A stretch of DNA of 64,000 nucleotides from Vibrio fortis. Lineage in GTDB: Bacteria > Pseudomonadota > Gammaproteobacteria > Enterobacterales > Vibrionaceae. The stretch spans positions 32,475 through 96,474 of the forward strand of contig NZ_JFFR01000031.1 of NCBI RefSeq assembly GCF_000695685.1, in the 5' to 3' direction. Positions 8,734 to 18,220 of the stretch are shown piece by piece. Each line of letters opens with the position of its first letter. The first letter of the stretch is position 1. The position numbers and the translations under genes were made by a program. The notes below the pieces were generated by a model. It saw only the letters and a list, made by a program, of their open reading frames with translations, did not search any database and was not told the DNA's origin.

Positions 8734-10077
8734 TTACTCACCCGCTACTTTCATAGATTCTAATAGGATCGAACCCGTTTGAATCTGTGAGCGTGTCTCT
8801 ACGTCGCTACCAACCGCAACAATTTGATTGAACATATCTTTCAGATTACCTGCAATCGTCACCTCAGACACTGGGTATTGGATTTCACCATTCTCAACCC
8901 AGAAGCCAGCTGCGCCGCGAGAGTAATCACCCGTCACAGTGTTCACGCCTTGTCCCATCACTTCGGTCACAAGGAAACCTGTGCCTAACTCTTTCAGCAT
9001 TTGATCGAAGCTTTGACCCGTAGACTGTACAAACCAGTTATGGATACCACCAGCATGACCTGTTGGGGTCATATCCATCTTGCGAGCTGCGTAGCTAGTC
9101 AACAGGTAAGTCGCAAGTACACCGTCAGTAATAATCTCGCGGTCTTGTGTGTAGACACCTTCACTATCAAATGGGCTTGATGCTAAGCCGCGTAAGATAT
9201 GAGGACGCTCAGAGATATTGAACCATTCTGGTAAGATTTTCTCGCCTAGGTGATCCAACAGGAATGACGCTTTACGGTAAAGGTTGCCGCCACTGATCGC
9301 CATAACGAGGTGTCCAATAAGGCCCGTTGCGACATCGGCTGCAAACATGATTGGGTATTGACCTGTTGGTAACTTCTTAGCATCCAAGCGACTAATGGTC
9401 TTCTCTGCCGCCTCTTGACCAACACGCTCAGGCGTCCACAGCTCGTCACGGTGACGTGCAACTGTGTAGCTATAGTCTCGTTCCATTTCACCGTTAACGC
9501 CCTGTCCAATCACACAACAGCTGGTACTGTGGCGGCTTGAAGCATAGCTTGCAAGCAGACCGTGACTATTACCATATACCTTTACGCCGTAGTGGCTATC
9601 GTAGCTAGCACCATCGCTTTGCTTGATCTTATCGCTGTACGCGAGTGCTTGCTTCTCAGCCGCAATCGCGATCTCAGCTGCGTAGTCAGGGTTTGGCTCA
9701 TCAGGATGGAATAGATCCAAGTCTGGAATCTCTTTTACCATGAACTCTTTAGGAGCCGGTCCTGCGTGAGGATCTTCGGAGGTGTATTGAGCGATATCTA
9801 AAGCCGCAGCTACGGTTTGGGCAATCGCCTGTTCACTCAAATCAGATGTAGATGCACTGCCTTTTTGTTGGCCGCGATAAACAGTAATACCAAGGGCACC
9901 ATCACTATTAAATTCAACGTTTTCAACCTCACACATGCGTGTAGAGACACTCAAACCCGTTGATTTAGTAATAGCCACCTCTGCAGCATCCGCACTGACT
10001 GAAGCCATATCTAACGCTTTTGCTACTGCTGCTTCTAACTCAACACGTTGCTGAGCGACTTGCTGTTTTACATCCAT
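8734..10077 (-). CDS. pmbA: Metalloprotease subunit TldE (PmbA)
   Basis: Partner of TldD in the heterodimeric zinc protease that, in E. coli, matures microcin B17 and degrades the CcdA antitoxin. The 447-residue product matches the TldE/PmbA family throughout, including the C-terminal GVNTVTGDYSRGAAGFWVENG segment. TldE itself lacks the metal-binding histidines. I use the ATG at 10077 (MDVKQQVAQQ); a longer frame upstream would cross into the yjgA promoter and gene. It is divergent from yjgA. Confidence 0.93.
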   Translation of the reverse strand: MDVKQQVAQQRVELEAAVAKALDMASVSADAAEVAITKSTGLSVSTRMCEVENVEFNSDGALGITVYRGQQKGSASTSDLSEQAIAQTVAAALDIAQYTSEDPHAGPAPKEFMVKEIPDLDLFHPDEPNPDYAAEIAIAAEKQALAYSDKIKQSDGASYDSHYGVKVYGNSHGLLASYASSRHSTSCCVIGQGVNGEMERDYSYTVARHRDELWTPERVGQEAAEKTISRLDAKKLPTGQYPIMFAADVATGLIGHLVMAISGGNLYRKASFLLDHLGEKILPEWFNISERPHILRGLASSPFDSEGVYTQDREIITDGVLATYLLTSYAARKMDMTPTGHAGGIHNWFVQSTGQSFDQMLKELGTGFLVTEVMGQGVNTVTGDYSRGAAGFWVENGEIQYPVSEVTIAGNLKDMFNQIVAVGSDVETRSQIQTGSILLESMKVAGE

Positions 10078-10195
10078 ATCTATTCTATTTTTGAAGGTCA
10101 ATATTACGTAGGATAACAAGAATTTCGCTTTCTCCCCAAGATTCTTGCTAAAATAGCGGATATATTCGATTGAGATAGTGATATAGGCAGAAAAG

Positions 10196-10723
10196 ATGGC
10201 TCGCAAAAACCAAAAAGCCCCATGGGAACCAGAAGAAGAAATCATCTGGGTAAGTAAGACGGAAATGAAAGAGGACATGGAAGCGCTACAAAAGTTGGGC
10301 GAAGAGCTCGTAGAACTTAAGCCTTCTGTACTAGAGAAATTTCCTCTGTCTGAAGATTTGGCGGAAGCGATTAAAGATGCACAACGCTTTAAAAATGAAG
10401 CGAAACGTCGTCAACTGCAATACATCGGTAAGGTGATGCGTAACGAAGATCCAGAGCCAATTCAAGCGGCTCTAGATAAAGTTCGCAACAAACACTCTCA
10501 AGCAACGGCCGAGCTGCACAAGCTTGAGCAATTGCGCGACCGTATTGTTGAAGACGGTGATGCGGCTATCTCTGAAGTAGTTGAAGCGCACCCTGAAGCA
10601 GACCGTCAGCGTCTACGTCAATTGGCGCGTCAAGCAAACAAAGAGAAAAAAGCAGGTAAGCCAGCGAAAGCGTACCGCGAGATCTTCCAAGTTCTTAAAG
10701 AACTTAAGCAAGACGAGCTATAA
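10196..10723 (+). CDS. yjgA: Ribosome-associated protein YjgA (DarP), DUF615
   Basis: Highly charged 175-residue protein of the DUF615 family; the E. coli member acts as a late 50S maturation factor (DarP). It shows the helical, Lys/Glu-rich body and the conserved RQLARQANKEKKAGKPAKAYREIFQ-type C-terminus. It is divergent from pmbA, with which it is commonly paired in gammaproteobacteria. A clear terminator follows the stop. Confidence 0.94.
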   Translation: MARKNQKAPWEPEEEIIWVSKTEMKEDMEALQKLGEELVELKPSVLEKFPLSEDLAEAIKDAQRFKNEAKRRQLQYIGKVMRNEDPEPIQAALDKVRNKHSQATAELHKLEQLRDRIVEDGDAAISEVVEAHPEADRQRLRQLARQANKEKKAGKPAKAYREIFQVLKELKQDEL

Positions 10724-10739
10724 GACTCATCACGCGATC

Positions 10740-10770
10740 AAAAAGGCCTAGCTTCTGCTAGGCCTTTTTC
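10740..10770 (+). terminator. Terminator of yjgA
   Basis: GGCCTAGC / GCTAGGCC stem with a TTCT loop, flanked by five A and five T. It may also act on transcripts from the right. Confidence 0.9.
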
Positions 10771-10827
10771 ATATCTGCGTATTTACTACCAAACTGCATT
10801 GTAGGACACGTATTTTAGAACCAGGGG

Positions 10828-11532
10828 TTACTCACCGGCTCGGACAAAGGCAGCCAGTTCAGGCTGGGAATGCTGAGCAGTGAGCGCATCTATCGCATCC
10901 GCCACCAACACCTGTCCTTTAGCCACAAAGGCAAATTTATTAGCAATACTGCGAGCATCTCCCAAATGGTGAGTCACCATGATCACTGTAATATTGCGCT
11001 CAGCCGCGAGCTGCTTCACCAAGGCTAACATCTCTTCTCGCAACAAAGGGTCCAGCGCAGAGAATGGTTCGTCTAACAACCAAATAGGGTGTGGCTGTAC
11101 AAAGCATCGAGCCAATGCGACACGCTGACGCTGTCCGCCAGAAAGATGCTCCGGCAATCGGTCAAGATACTGATCGACACCGACCTGCTCTGCCGCTTGT
11201 TGCACTTGCTGTTGCTGCTCTTTGGTTAATTTAAGACCTGGGTGCAGCCCTAAGCCGATATTTTCTCTAACCGTAAGGTGAGCAAACAAATTGTGCTCTT
11301 GGAATAACATAGCAAGTGGACGCTGGTAAGCATCCAAACCAACAAGCGATTGACCGGAGACCGAAATGACTCCTGATGAAGGTTCAATGAACCCCGCAAT
11401 CAATGCCAACAATGTAGACTTACCTGCACCACTCGGCCCCATCAAGGCAATTACATCACCCTGTTCAGCCATAAAATCAAAATGAAACAGCTCCTGATGA
11501 TAGTGGTAATCAACATCTTGCATCACTAACAT
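10828..11532 (-). CDS. thiQ: Thiamine ABC transporter ATPase ThiQ
   Basis: ATPase of the ThiBPQ importer for thiamine and its phosphates. The 234 residues have Walker A GPSGAGKST (32-40), signature LSGGQRQRVALAR and Walker B IWLLDEPFSALD. Its start overlaps the thiP stop by one base (TAATG), so translation is coupled. It is the last gene of the TPP-riboswitch operon. Confidence 0.95.
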   Translation of the reverse strand: MLVMQDVDYHYHQELFHFDFMAEQGDVIALMGPSGAGKSTLLALIAGFIEPSSGVISVSGQSLVGLDAYQRPLAMLFQEHNLFAHLTVRENIGLGLHPGLKLTKEQQQQVQQAAEQVGVDQYLDRLPEHLSGGQRQRVALARCFVQPHPIWLLDEPFSALDPLLREEMLALVKQLAAERNITVIMVTHHLGDARSIANKFAFVAKGQVLVADAIDALTAQHSQPELAAFVRAGE

Positions 11533-13130
11533 TAGGCACCTCTCTGGTTAGATGTTCGAGTAAATAAGAATTCAATTAAACTAAAACTGCCAACGCTCAG
11601 AATCAGCAAGCTCACTGAAACCACGGCGGCAGCCTCCATCTGATAACTGCCTAGTAACTGGAATAGATACAAAGGGAGAGTTCTAAAATCGGCACTGCCA
11701 AACAGTGCAATGGCACTCAAATCCCCCATCGACAACATGAAACTTATCGAGAAGGCCTGCGCCATAGGTTTACGCAGCGCTCGCCACTCCACCAGCTTAA
11801 ACCGGTGCCAACTTTTCATACCTAAACTCGCGCACAAATACTGATATTGCTGGGCAACGTGTAGCATCGGCTGAGCTAAATTTTTTATCACATACGGGAG
11901 CGCCATTAGGCTATTAACGGCAATCACAACAAAAAAGGCTAAGCTAAACACATCAGTGATTGAACGCAGCAACAAGAAGATTCCAGTGCTCACCACTAAG
12001 CCGGGAGTTACCAAAATAATGGTGCCAATAAGCTCAATCTTATCGGCGCGAAATGTCTTGTTTTGCAAGCGCCATGCTCGACTGGTCATCAAAATAGCCA
12101 CTCCAACCAAAAGCGCAATCACACTCGCACTGAACGCTACTTTCAGTGAGTTAAATAGCGCTAGCCAAAACGGTTCACTGGTTAACACCGCCATCGCTTC
12201 ACTGTTTAAGCCACCCACAATGACCATCAACAGTGGCGGTAAAACCAGTAATGAGGCTACGATGATCCAAAAGCTGTCCCAAGCTTTTGACCTATAGGTG
12301 TCCTTAACCAAAAACTTCGCTTCAGACAGTTGACCAACACTGACAGATACTGGCTTAGAAAGGCGTTGAATACTCACCGCTAATACACCACACAGTAGCA
12401 TCTGCCAGATCGCTAACAGAGCACCAGCTTGAAGATCAAAATCAAATTTAATCGCTTGATAGATAGCAAGCTCGATAGTTGTCGACTTAGGACCGCCGCC
12501 CAATGCCATCACAGTCGCAAAACTGGTAAAGCAGAGCATAAAGACTAAACCACACACATGCGGTAGCTGTTGCTTAAGACGTGGCCATTCAACCCACTTA
12601 AATTTATCCCAGTGACTCATTCCAAGGTGTGCACATAACTTGTGTTGCTCCACTGGAACCGTGTCCAAGGCTTGTAACAACAATCGACTTGCATAGGGCA
12701 AATTGAAAAAGACATGCGCAAGCAAAATGCCATTCAATCCATAAATGGAGAATGGCAGCTCTACGTCAACAGCTTGAAGCAGTTTTGCTAGCCAACCACT
12801 GTTGCCATAGATAGCCAAAATACCAAAAACACCGACTAACACGGGCAGAACCAAGGTGGAAGCAAACAGTCTTAGCAGCAGAGAACGCCCTGGGAACTGG
12901 CGGCGAGATAAGGCATGAGCCACAGGAACTGCAAATACGACGCTCAATAACATGGATAGCGTCGCTTGGTAGAAACTGAATTTGGTAACGTGCCAATAGT
13001 ACGGATCAGACCATACTTGGCTGATATCAAGAGAAGGGGCATTGCTAAGCAATGCCCCTACCGATGAAACCACAAAGGCAGTAATGGTCAATGCGACCCA
13101 GATACCCACCTTAGGTGTATTCTTTAACAT
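11532..13130 (-). CDS. thiP: Thiamine ABC transporter permease ThiP
   Basis: Inner-membrane permease of the thiamine importer. At 532 residues it is a fused permease with two binding-protein-dependent transport domains, each with several membrane helices and the cytoplasmic EAA-type loop (HLGMSHWDKFKWVEWPRL in the first half and SLGMKSWHRFKLVEWRAL in the second). It lies between thiB and thiQ on the same strand. Confidence 0.95.
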   Translation of the reverse strand: MLKNTPKVGIWVALTITAFVVSSVGALLSNAPSLDISQVWSDPYYWHVTKFSFYQATLSMLLSVVFAVPVAHALSRRQFPGRSLLLRLFASTLVLPVLVGVFGILAIYGNSGWLAKLLQAVDVELPFSIYGLNGILLAHVFFNLPYASRLLLQALDTVPVEQHKLCAHLGMSHWDKFKWVEWPRLKQQLPHVCGLVFMLCFTSFATVMALGGGPKSTTIELAIYQAIKFDFDLQAGALLAIWQMLLCGVLAVSIQRLSKPVSVSVGQLSEAKFLVKDTYRSKAWDSFWIIVASLLVLPPLLMVIVGGLNSEAMAVLTSEPFWLALFNSLKVAFSASVIALLVGVAILMTSRAWRLQNKTFRADKIELIGTIILVTPGLVVSTGIFLLLRSITDVFSLAFFVVIAVNSLMALPYVIKNLAQPMLHVAQQYQYLCASLGMKSWHRFKLVEWRALRKPMAQAFSISFMLSMGDLSAIALFGSADFRTLPLYLFQLLGSYQMEAAAVVSVSLLILSVGSFSLIEFLFTRTSNQRGA

Positions 13131-13175
13131 AAAGAGTGATTGTCTCGATGTTTAGCCCCTAATTGAGATAGAGGC

Positions 13176-13200
13176 TTAATGCCCTAAGTCGGGCACTTAA
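13176..13200 (-). other. Intergenic hairpin between thiB and thiP
   Basis: TGCCC and GGGCA arms around GACTTA, extended by TTAA/TTAA with one bulged base. No U-run follows on the minus strand. It could protect the thiB message or reduce read-through to thiP, as seen for many binding-protein operons; this is inference. Confidence 0.5.
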
Positions 13201-14193
13201 TTAAAAAGTCAGGGCGTTTTGCCACTCACGAATCCATGGCTTACGCTTCTCAGCCACTTCTTCAGAAGTAAAGCTCAGAGATTTCTTAGGCATCGTCAGT
13301 TGCTCAAACCCTTTTGGTAGCTCGACATCCGTCACTGGGTACATCCAGTTGCCCGTTGGCATCGCCGATTGGAATTCGTCACTTAGAATGAATGCCATAA
13401 ACTCATCCGCTAGCTTCTCATTATCGCTGCCTTTCACTTTTGCTGCCACTTCCACTTGCGTGTAGTGACCTTCAGCAAAGTCAGCAGACGCGTACTTAGT
13501 GTCGCTTTCAGCGATGATGTGGTAAGCCGGTGAGGTCGTGTATGAAAGCACCATATCTGACTCGCCCTCAAGGAACATTGAGTAAGCCTCAGACCAGCCT
13601 TTGGTGACAGTAACGGTTTTCTTAGAAAGCTGTTTCCACGCTTGAGTTGCATCGTCGCCATAAACCGACTTCATCCACAACATCAGACCTTGGCCTGGTG
13701 TTGAAGTACGAGGATCTTGGTAAATCACCTTAAGATCATCACGCTGCTCAACCAACTCTTTCAAGCTCTTAGGTGGGTTTGATAGCTTTTCTGTGTTGTA
13801 GATAAAGGAGAAGTAACCGAAATCATAAGGAACAAAGGTGCTGTCGTCCCAGCCATTAGGTAGCACAACAGAAGAAGTATCGACGTTGTGTTCAGATAGT
13901 AGTCCTGTTTTCTTAGCTTCCGCCATTAGGTTTTGGTCAAGACCAAGCACAACATCGGCTTTGCTATTGCCCCCCTCTAGACGCAAGCGGTTAAGAATTG
14001 AAACACCGTCTTCCAGCGCAACAAAGTTCACGTCACAACCACATTTCTCTTCAAATGCTTTCTCGACAGCAGGACGCGGGCCCCAATCTGCAGCGAAAGA
14101 GTCATAGGTATAAACAGTTAGAGTATTATCGGACGCTAGTGCGGAAAAAGAAGCTGCTGTAGTAACAGCAAGAGTGGTTAATGCAAATTTCAC
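13201..14193 (-). CDS. thiB: Thiamine-binding periplasmic protein ThiB
   Basis: Periplasmic substrate-binding protein for thiamine, TMP and TPP (also called TbpA). The 330 residues begin with a signal peptide (about 1-20, ending SALA) and continue with a type-2 periplasmic binding fold. The start is GTG at 14193; upstream GGAGAG is spaced correctly for it. First gene of thiBPQ, directly behind a TPP riboswitch. Confidence 0.95.
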   Translation of the reverse strand: MKFALTTLAVTTAASFSALASDNTLTVYTYDSFAADWGPRPAVEKAFEEKCGCDVNFVALEDGVSILNRLRLEGGNSKADVVLGLDQNLMAEAKKTGLLSEHNVDTSSVVLPNGWDDSTFVPYDFGYFSFIYNTEKLSNPPKSLKELVEQRDDLKVIYQDPRTSTPGQGLMLWMKSVYGDDATQAWKQLSKKTVTVTKGWSEAYSMFLEGESDMVLSYTTSPAYHIIAESDTKYASADFAEGHYTQVEVAAKVKGSDNEKLADEFMAFILSDEFQSAMPTGNWMYPVTDVELPKGFEQLTMPKKSLSFTSEEVAEKRKPWIREWQNALTF

Positions 14194-14261
14194 TGGACGC
14201 TCTCCATGGTCTGAGCGGCACAGGCTTGAGGGAGGACAATGGAAAAGTACTGCCTAACTCA

Positions 14262-14356
14262 ATTCCTACGCCAGCATTATCTGGTTCAGGTTTACGGGTC
14301 CCAAGTTGACACTTGATCTCAGCCGCCATTCATGATTTGAATGTTTAGCTCCCCGA
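14262..14356 (-). promoter_or_regulatory. TPP riboswitch (THI element)
   Basis: Read on the minus strand, the element has the opening GGGGAGCT, the CTGAGA core, then GACCC, AACCTGAACCAG and ATAATGCTGGCGTAGGAA in the standard order of the thiamine pyrophosphate aptamer. It ends about 70 bases before the thiB GTG. Between aptamer and start, a hairpin with arms at 14213-14217 and 14198-14202 (CGCTC/GAGCG) encloses part of the thiB ribosome-binding site, which suggests translational control. TPP would lower thiBPQ expression. Confidence 0.95.
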
Positions 14357-14408
14357 TGAGTGAGCAGAATTGTAATTGTATTTTAACCAATAAGCTACAA
14401 AGTTCGCC

Positions 14409-15032
14409 TTAATGGCGCTGATCGTAGCCCCATCTTGGTACTAACCCCTGCTCGATACCTAGGTGGTCAAGAATACGAGCCACCATGAAATCGACAAGGT
14501 CATCGATCGATTTTGGCTGATGATAGAAACCAGGAGCGGCGGGCATGATGGTCACTCCCATAGTCGAGAGTTTGTGCATATTTTCCAAGTGTAGCGTCGA
14601 GAATGGCGTCTCTCGAACCACTAACAATAATTGACCGCGCTCTTTCATGACCACATCCGCAGCGCGCTCAATCAAGTTATCTGACATACCGTGAGCAATA
14701 GATGCAACACTCCCTGCCGAGCATGGACAAACAACCATTTGCTTGGGTGCAGCAGAGCCTGAAGCAACAGGAGAAAACCAATCGTCTTTACCACACACAA
14801 CCAAACGCTCAGGGTCACAATTTAGGTGTTTGACCAATGCCGCTTTGGCCGCATCGGGACCTGAAGGCAGTTTGAGATCATGTTCGGTCGCAAGCACCAC
14901 TCTAGCGGCCGACGATATCAACAGGTACACCTGATAGTCAGCGGCGAGTAGGCACTCTAGTAAGCGCAAACCATATGGGGCACCAGAAGCGCCAGTGAAT
15001 GCGAGGGTAATCGCTTTACTCTGTTTGGTCAT
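14409..15032 (-). CDS. ubiX: Flavin prenyltransferase UbiX
   Basis: Makes the prenylated FMN cofactor needed by the UbiD decarboxylase in ubiquinone synthesis. The 207-residue protein has the N-terminal flavin-binding GASGAPYG motif (about 15-22), the CPCSAGSVASIAHG segment and the PAAPGFYHQP motif. It follows mpl by 40 bases on the same strand; this mpl-ubiX pairing is common in vibrios. Confidence 0.95.
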   Translation of the reverse strand: MTKQSKAITLAFTGASGAPYGLRLLECLLAADYQVYLLISSAARVVLATEHDLKLPSGPDAAKAALVKHLNCDPERLVVCGKDDWFSPVASGSAAPKQMVVCPCSAGSVASIAHGMSDNLIERAADVVMKERGQLLLVVRETPFSTLHLENMHKLSTMGVTIMPAAPGFYHQPKSIDDLVDFMVARILDHLGIEQGLVPRWGYDQRH

Positions 15033-15071
15033 GATCTCTTGTACTTCTTAAATCGATTAGAACGCGTGTAT

Positions 15072-16430
15072 TTAACCTTTGGCCGCCAAACCATCAAGTA
15101 ATTTCTGATGAATACCACCAAAACCACCATTGCTCATCACCAAAATTTGGTCACCAGGTTGTGCTTGCTCAACAATGCTCGTGACTAAGGCATCTAGGTC
15201 GTCACTGACAACAGCGGGCTGATGACAAGCGTCTGCGACATCTTTAACCGACCAATCAATGTTGTCTGGTTGGAATAAGAAAGTGCTGTCTGCTTTCTTC
15301 AATGAATCGGCAAGGGTTTCTTTGTGCACACCTCGTTTCATCGTAGCAGAGCGAGGCTCTAACACGGCGATAATTTTGTTGTTGCCGACCTTATTACGTA
15401 AGCCACCCAAAGTTAGTTCAATTGCAGTTGGGTGATGCGCAAAATCGTCGTACACCGTTACCCCAGCAACTTCCCCTTTTAGCTCTAAACGACGCTTGGT
15501 ATTGATAAATTTCGCCAAAGACTCACATGCCAGATCGGGAGTCACGCCAACATGTCTTGCAGCAGCGATCGCCATCAAGGCATTATTGACGTTATGATCA
15601 CCCACCAGCGGCCAATCAACCTTTCCGACACACTCACCTTGGAAGAACACGTTGAACTGCGAGCCATCTTTGACTAGCTTTTCCGCACGCCAATCCGCCT
15701 CTTCCCCAGCAAATTCCGTTTCACTCCAACAACCGCGAGACAATACATCCTCAAGAGCACGGTCTTGTTGAGGAGCGAAAATTCTCCCATTGCCTGGAAC
15801 AGTACGAATCAGGTGGTGGAACTGGCGCTTAATCGCCTCAAGATCGTCGAAAATATCCGCATGATCAAACTCAAGATTGTTCATCACTAAAGTGCGAGGA
15901 TGGTAATGAACAAACTTAGAACGCTTATCAAAAAAAGCACTGTCATACTCGTCAGCTTCAACAACAAAGAACATGCTTTCACCTAGGCGAGCAGAGATAC
16001 CAAAGTTGCCCAACACCCCGCCGACTAAGAAGCCCGGCGCATAACCACAATCCTCTAAGATCCATGCCAGCATGCTAGCCGTAGTCGTTTTACCATGAGT
16101 CCCAGACACCGCTAGAACCCAGCGGTCATGCAGCAGGAACTCTTGTAGCCATTGAGGTCCCGAGGTGTATTTAAGGTTGTTATTTAGTACATATTCAACA
16201 CAAGGATTGCCACGACTCATCGCATTGCCAATCACCACCAGATCAGGTCTTGGCTCTAGTTGGCTCGGGTCAAAACCTTCAATGATTTCGATGCCTTGCG
16301 ACTCTAATAGTGTACTCATTGGCGGGTAAACATTGGCATCACAACCTGTCACTTTGTGACCTAATTGACGAGCTAACACCGCTGCACCACCCATAAAGGT
16401 GCCGCAAATTCCTAAGATATGAATATGCAT
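15072..16430 (-). CDS. mpl: UDP-MurNAc:L-Ala-gamma-D-Glu-mDAP ligase Mpl
   Basis: Cytoplasmic ligase that re-attaches the recycled murein tripeptide to UDP-MurNAc. The 452 residues match the Mur ligase family, with an N-terminal nucleotide-binding start MHIHILGICGTFMGG and the ATP-binding SGTHGKTT at 109-116. The length suits Mpl, and the N-terminus MHIHILGICGTFMGG is characteristic of it rather than MurC. It is divergent from fbp. Confidence 0.95.
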   Translation of the reverse strand: MHIHILGICGTFMGGAAVLARQLGHKVTGCDANVYPPMSTLLESQGIEIIEGFDPSQLEPRPDLVVIGNAMSRGNPCVEYVLNNNLKYTSGPQWLQEFLLHDRWVLAVSGTHGKTTTASMLAWILEDCGYAPGFLVGGVLGNFGISARLGESMFFVVEADEYDSAFFDKRSKFVHYHPRTLVMNNLEFDHADIFDDLEAIKRQFHHLIRTVPGNGRIFAPQQDRALEDVLSRGCWSETEFAGEEADWRAEKLVKDGSQFNVFFQGECVGKVDWPLVGDHNVNNALMAIAAARHVGVTPDLACESLAKFINTKRRLELKGEVAGVTVYDDFAHHPTAIELTLGGLRNKVGNNKIIAVLEPRSATMKRGVHKETLADSLKKADSTFLFQPDNIDWSVKDVADACHQPAVVSDDLDALVTSIVEQAQPGDQILVMSNGGFGGIHQKLLDGLAAKG

Positions 16431-16564
16431 ATATCGCTTCCAAAAAACGGGGCAAAAAGACTGATTTCTTAATCAAGATTATGTGCATTTCTTATCATGA
16501 ATCGCCCAACAAAAGCGAGCCACAATGCAAAACAAATTTAGTCGACATTCTAAGTGAGATCTGT

Positions 16565-16620
16565 GTCGCTTACTTCATTACCATTAAAAAGATCTAAAGC
16601 TTAGAATTTACGTAAGCGAC
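16565..16620 (+). other. Long-range inverted repeat in the fbp leader
   Basis: GTCGCTTAC at 16565-16573 and GTAAGCGAC at 16612-16620 are exact reverse complements separated by 38 AT-rich bases, 80 bases before the fbp start. It could be an operator with spaced half-sites or a leader stem. No protein can be assigned. Confidence 0.5.
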
Positions 16621-16700
16621 TAGATGAATAATGCCCACTTAAGAGGCAGCCCAATAGCGCTTGAATCCCCCAATTATTCAGAGAAGTTTAAGGAAATAAC

Positions 16701-17717
16701 ATGTCTGAGATGCGCACCCTTGGTGAGTTCATTGTTGAGAAACAAAGTGACTTTCCCCATGCAAGTGGTGATCTATCATCCCTTTTATCGTCGATCCGTC
16801 TTGCTGCGAAAATCGTTAACCGAGAAATCAATAAAGCGGGTCTTGTCGACATTACTGGTGCTGTCGGCACCGACAACGTACAAGGTGAAGCACAACAGAA
16901 GCTTGATCTTTACGCGAATGACAAATTCAAAGCAGCTCTGGAAGCTCGTGACCAAGTATGTGGTGTAGCGAGTGAAGAGGAAGACGAAGCGGTAGCATTC
17001 AACAAAGAGTTGAACAAAAACGCTAAGTACGTGGTGCTAATGGACCCACTAGATGGTTCATCAAACATCGATGTGAACGTGTCTGTGGGTACGATCTTCT
17101 CTATCTACCGTCGTGTATCACCTATTGGTACGCCACCAACCCAAGAAGACTTCCTACAGCCTGGTAACAAGCAGGTTGCAGCGGGCTACGTAATCTACGG
17201 CTCTTCAACTATGCTGGTTTACACAACCGGTAATGGCGTGAACGGCTTTACTTACGACCCATCGCTAGGTACTTTCTGTCTTTCTCACGAAAACATGATG
17301 ATCCCAGATGAAGGTAAGATCTACTCAATCAATGAAGGTAACTACATTCGTTTCCCAACGGGTGTGAAAAAGTACATTAAGTACTGCCAAGAGAATGAGC
17401 CTAGTGACAACCGTCCATACACTTCACGTTACATTGGTTCTCTGGTATCAGACTTCCACCGTAACCTGCTAAAAGGCGGTATCTACCTGTACCCGAGCAC
17501 GCAAAGTCACCCGAACGGTAAACTGCGTCTTCTATATGAGTGCAACCCAATTGCCTTCATCATGGAGCAAGCAGGCGGCGTAGCTTCTGATGGTGTTCAG
17601 CGTATTATGGACATCAAGCCAACTGAACTACATCAGCGTGTACCATTCTTTGTTGGTTCAAAGAACATGGTAAACAAAGTAGAAGAGTTTCTTGAGCTAA
17701 ACCGAGATGAAGCTTAA
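16701..17717 (+). CDS. fbp: Class I fructose-1,6-bisphosphatase
   Basis: Gluconeogenic phosphatase that turns fructose 1,6-bisphosphate into fructose 6-phosphate. The 338-residue sequence has the metal and substrate motif MDPLDGSSN (114-122) and the conserved VGSKNMV near the C-terminus. AAGGAAATAAC precedes the ATG. It stands alone and is divergent from mpl. Confidence 0.97.
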   Translation: MSEMRTLGEFIVEKQSDFPHASGDLSSLLSSIRLAAKIVNREINKAGLVDITGAVGTDNVQGEAQQKLDLYANDKFKAALEARDQVCGVASEEEDEAVAFNKELNKNAKYVVLMDPLDGSSNIDVNVSVGTIFSIYRRVSPIGTPPTQEDFLQPGNKQVAAGYVIYGSSTMLVYTTGNGVNGFTYDPSLGTFCLSHENMMIPDEGKIYSINEGNYIRFPTGVKKYIKYCQENEPSDNRPYTSRYIGSLVSDFHRNLLKGGIYLYPSTQSHPNGKLRLLYECNPIAFIMEQAGGVASDGVQRIMDIKPTELHQRVPFFVGSKNMVNKVEEFLELNRDEA

Positions 17718-17740
17718 AGCTTAGTTTTCTCAGAGACTAA

Positions 17741-17768
17741 AAAGCCAGTACTCGCGTACTGGCTTTGT
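17741..17768. terminator. Terminator of fbp, probably bidirectional
   Basis: AAAGCCAGTAC / GTACTGGCTTT stem with a TCGC loop; short T-rich tail. It lies between convergent fbp and the DUF2799 gene. Confidence 0.85.
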
Positions 17769-17790
17769 TGTATATAGACTTTGGCAAGGT

Positions 17791-18141
17791 CTAGCGAAGA
17801 TCAATCTTCGACTGCGCACCACCTTCAAACTTAATACGGAACCACTTGTCGATATCATCACAAATACCATGGTACTGCTCACCCTTACGCCCCAATGATC
17901 TTGGGTTCTGAGAGCAATACTCTATTCGACCAGCCTCGTATCCCTTGTCATATGCAGCATAAAGTTCAGAATCAATTGGGGATGCTGCTGACTTAGATAA
18001 CGTCGCTTCATCTTTTTTTGTGAATCCCTTCATCGCAGTTTGCTCACCAAACAGCTGCCAATCATCGACATTCGATGTAGATGGTGGAGATTGCGCACAA
18101 CCGAAAAGCACGATAGAAAACACCAATACTAGATATTTCAT
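17791..18141 (-). CDS. DUF2799 family lipoprotein
   Basis: Small predicted lipoprotein (116 residues). The N-terminus is a lipoprotein signal with lipobox LFGC and acyl-accepting Cys15. The rest matches the DUF2799 pattern: a Tyr-Gly-rich YDKGYEAGRIEYCSQN segment, then a second cysteine near GICDD. Function is unknown. It is on the same strand as tamB-ytfP but separated by 79 bases and probably transcribed alone. Confidence 0.75.
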   Translation of the reverse strand: MKYLVLVFSIVLFGCAQSPPSTSNVDDWQLFGEQTAMKGFTKKDEATLSKSAASPIDSELYAAYDKGYEAGRIEYCSQNPRSLGRKGEQYHGICDDIDKWFRIKFEGGAQSKIDLR

Positions 18142-18220
18142 AATTTCCTCCTACTAGAAAGACTCATTGAGACTCTAACTACTACGTCGGAACTATACTC
18201 CTGGCTCATACTTCAAACGC

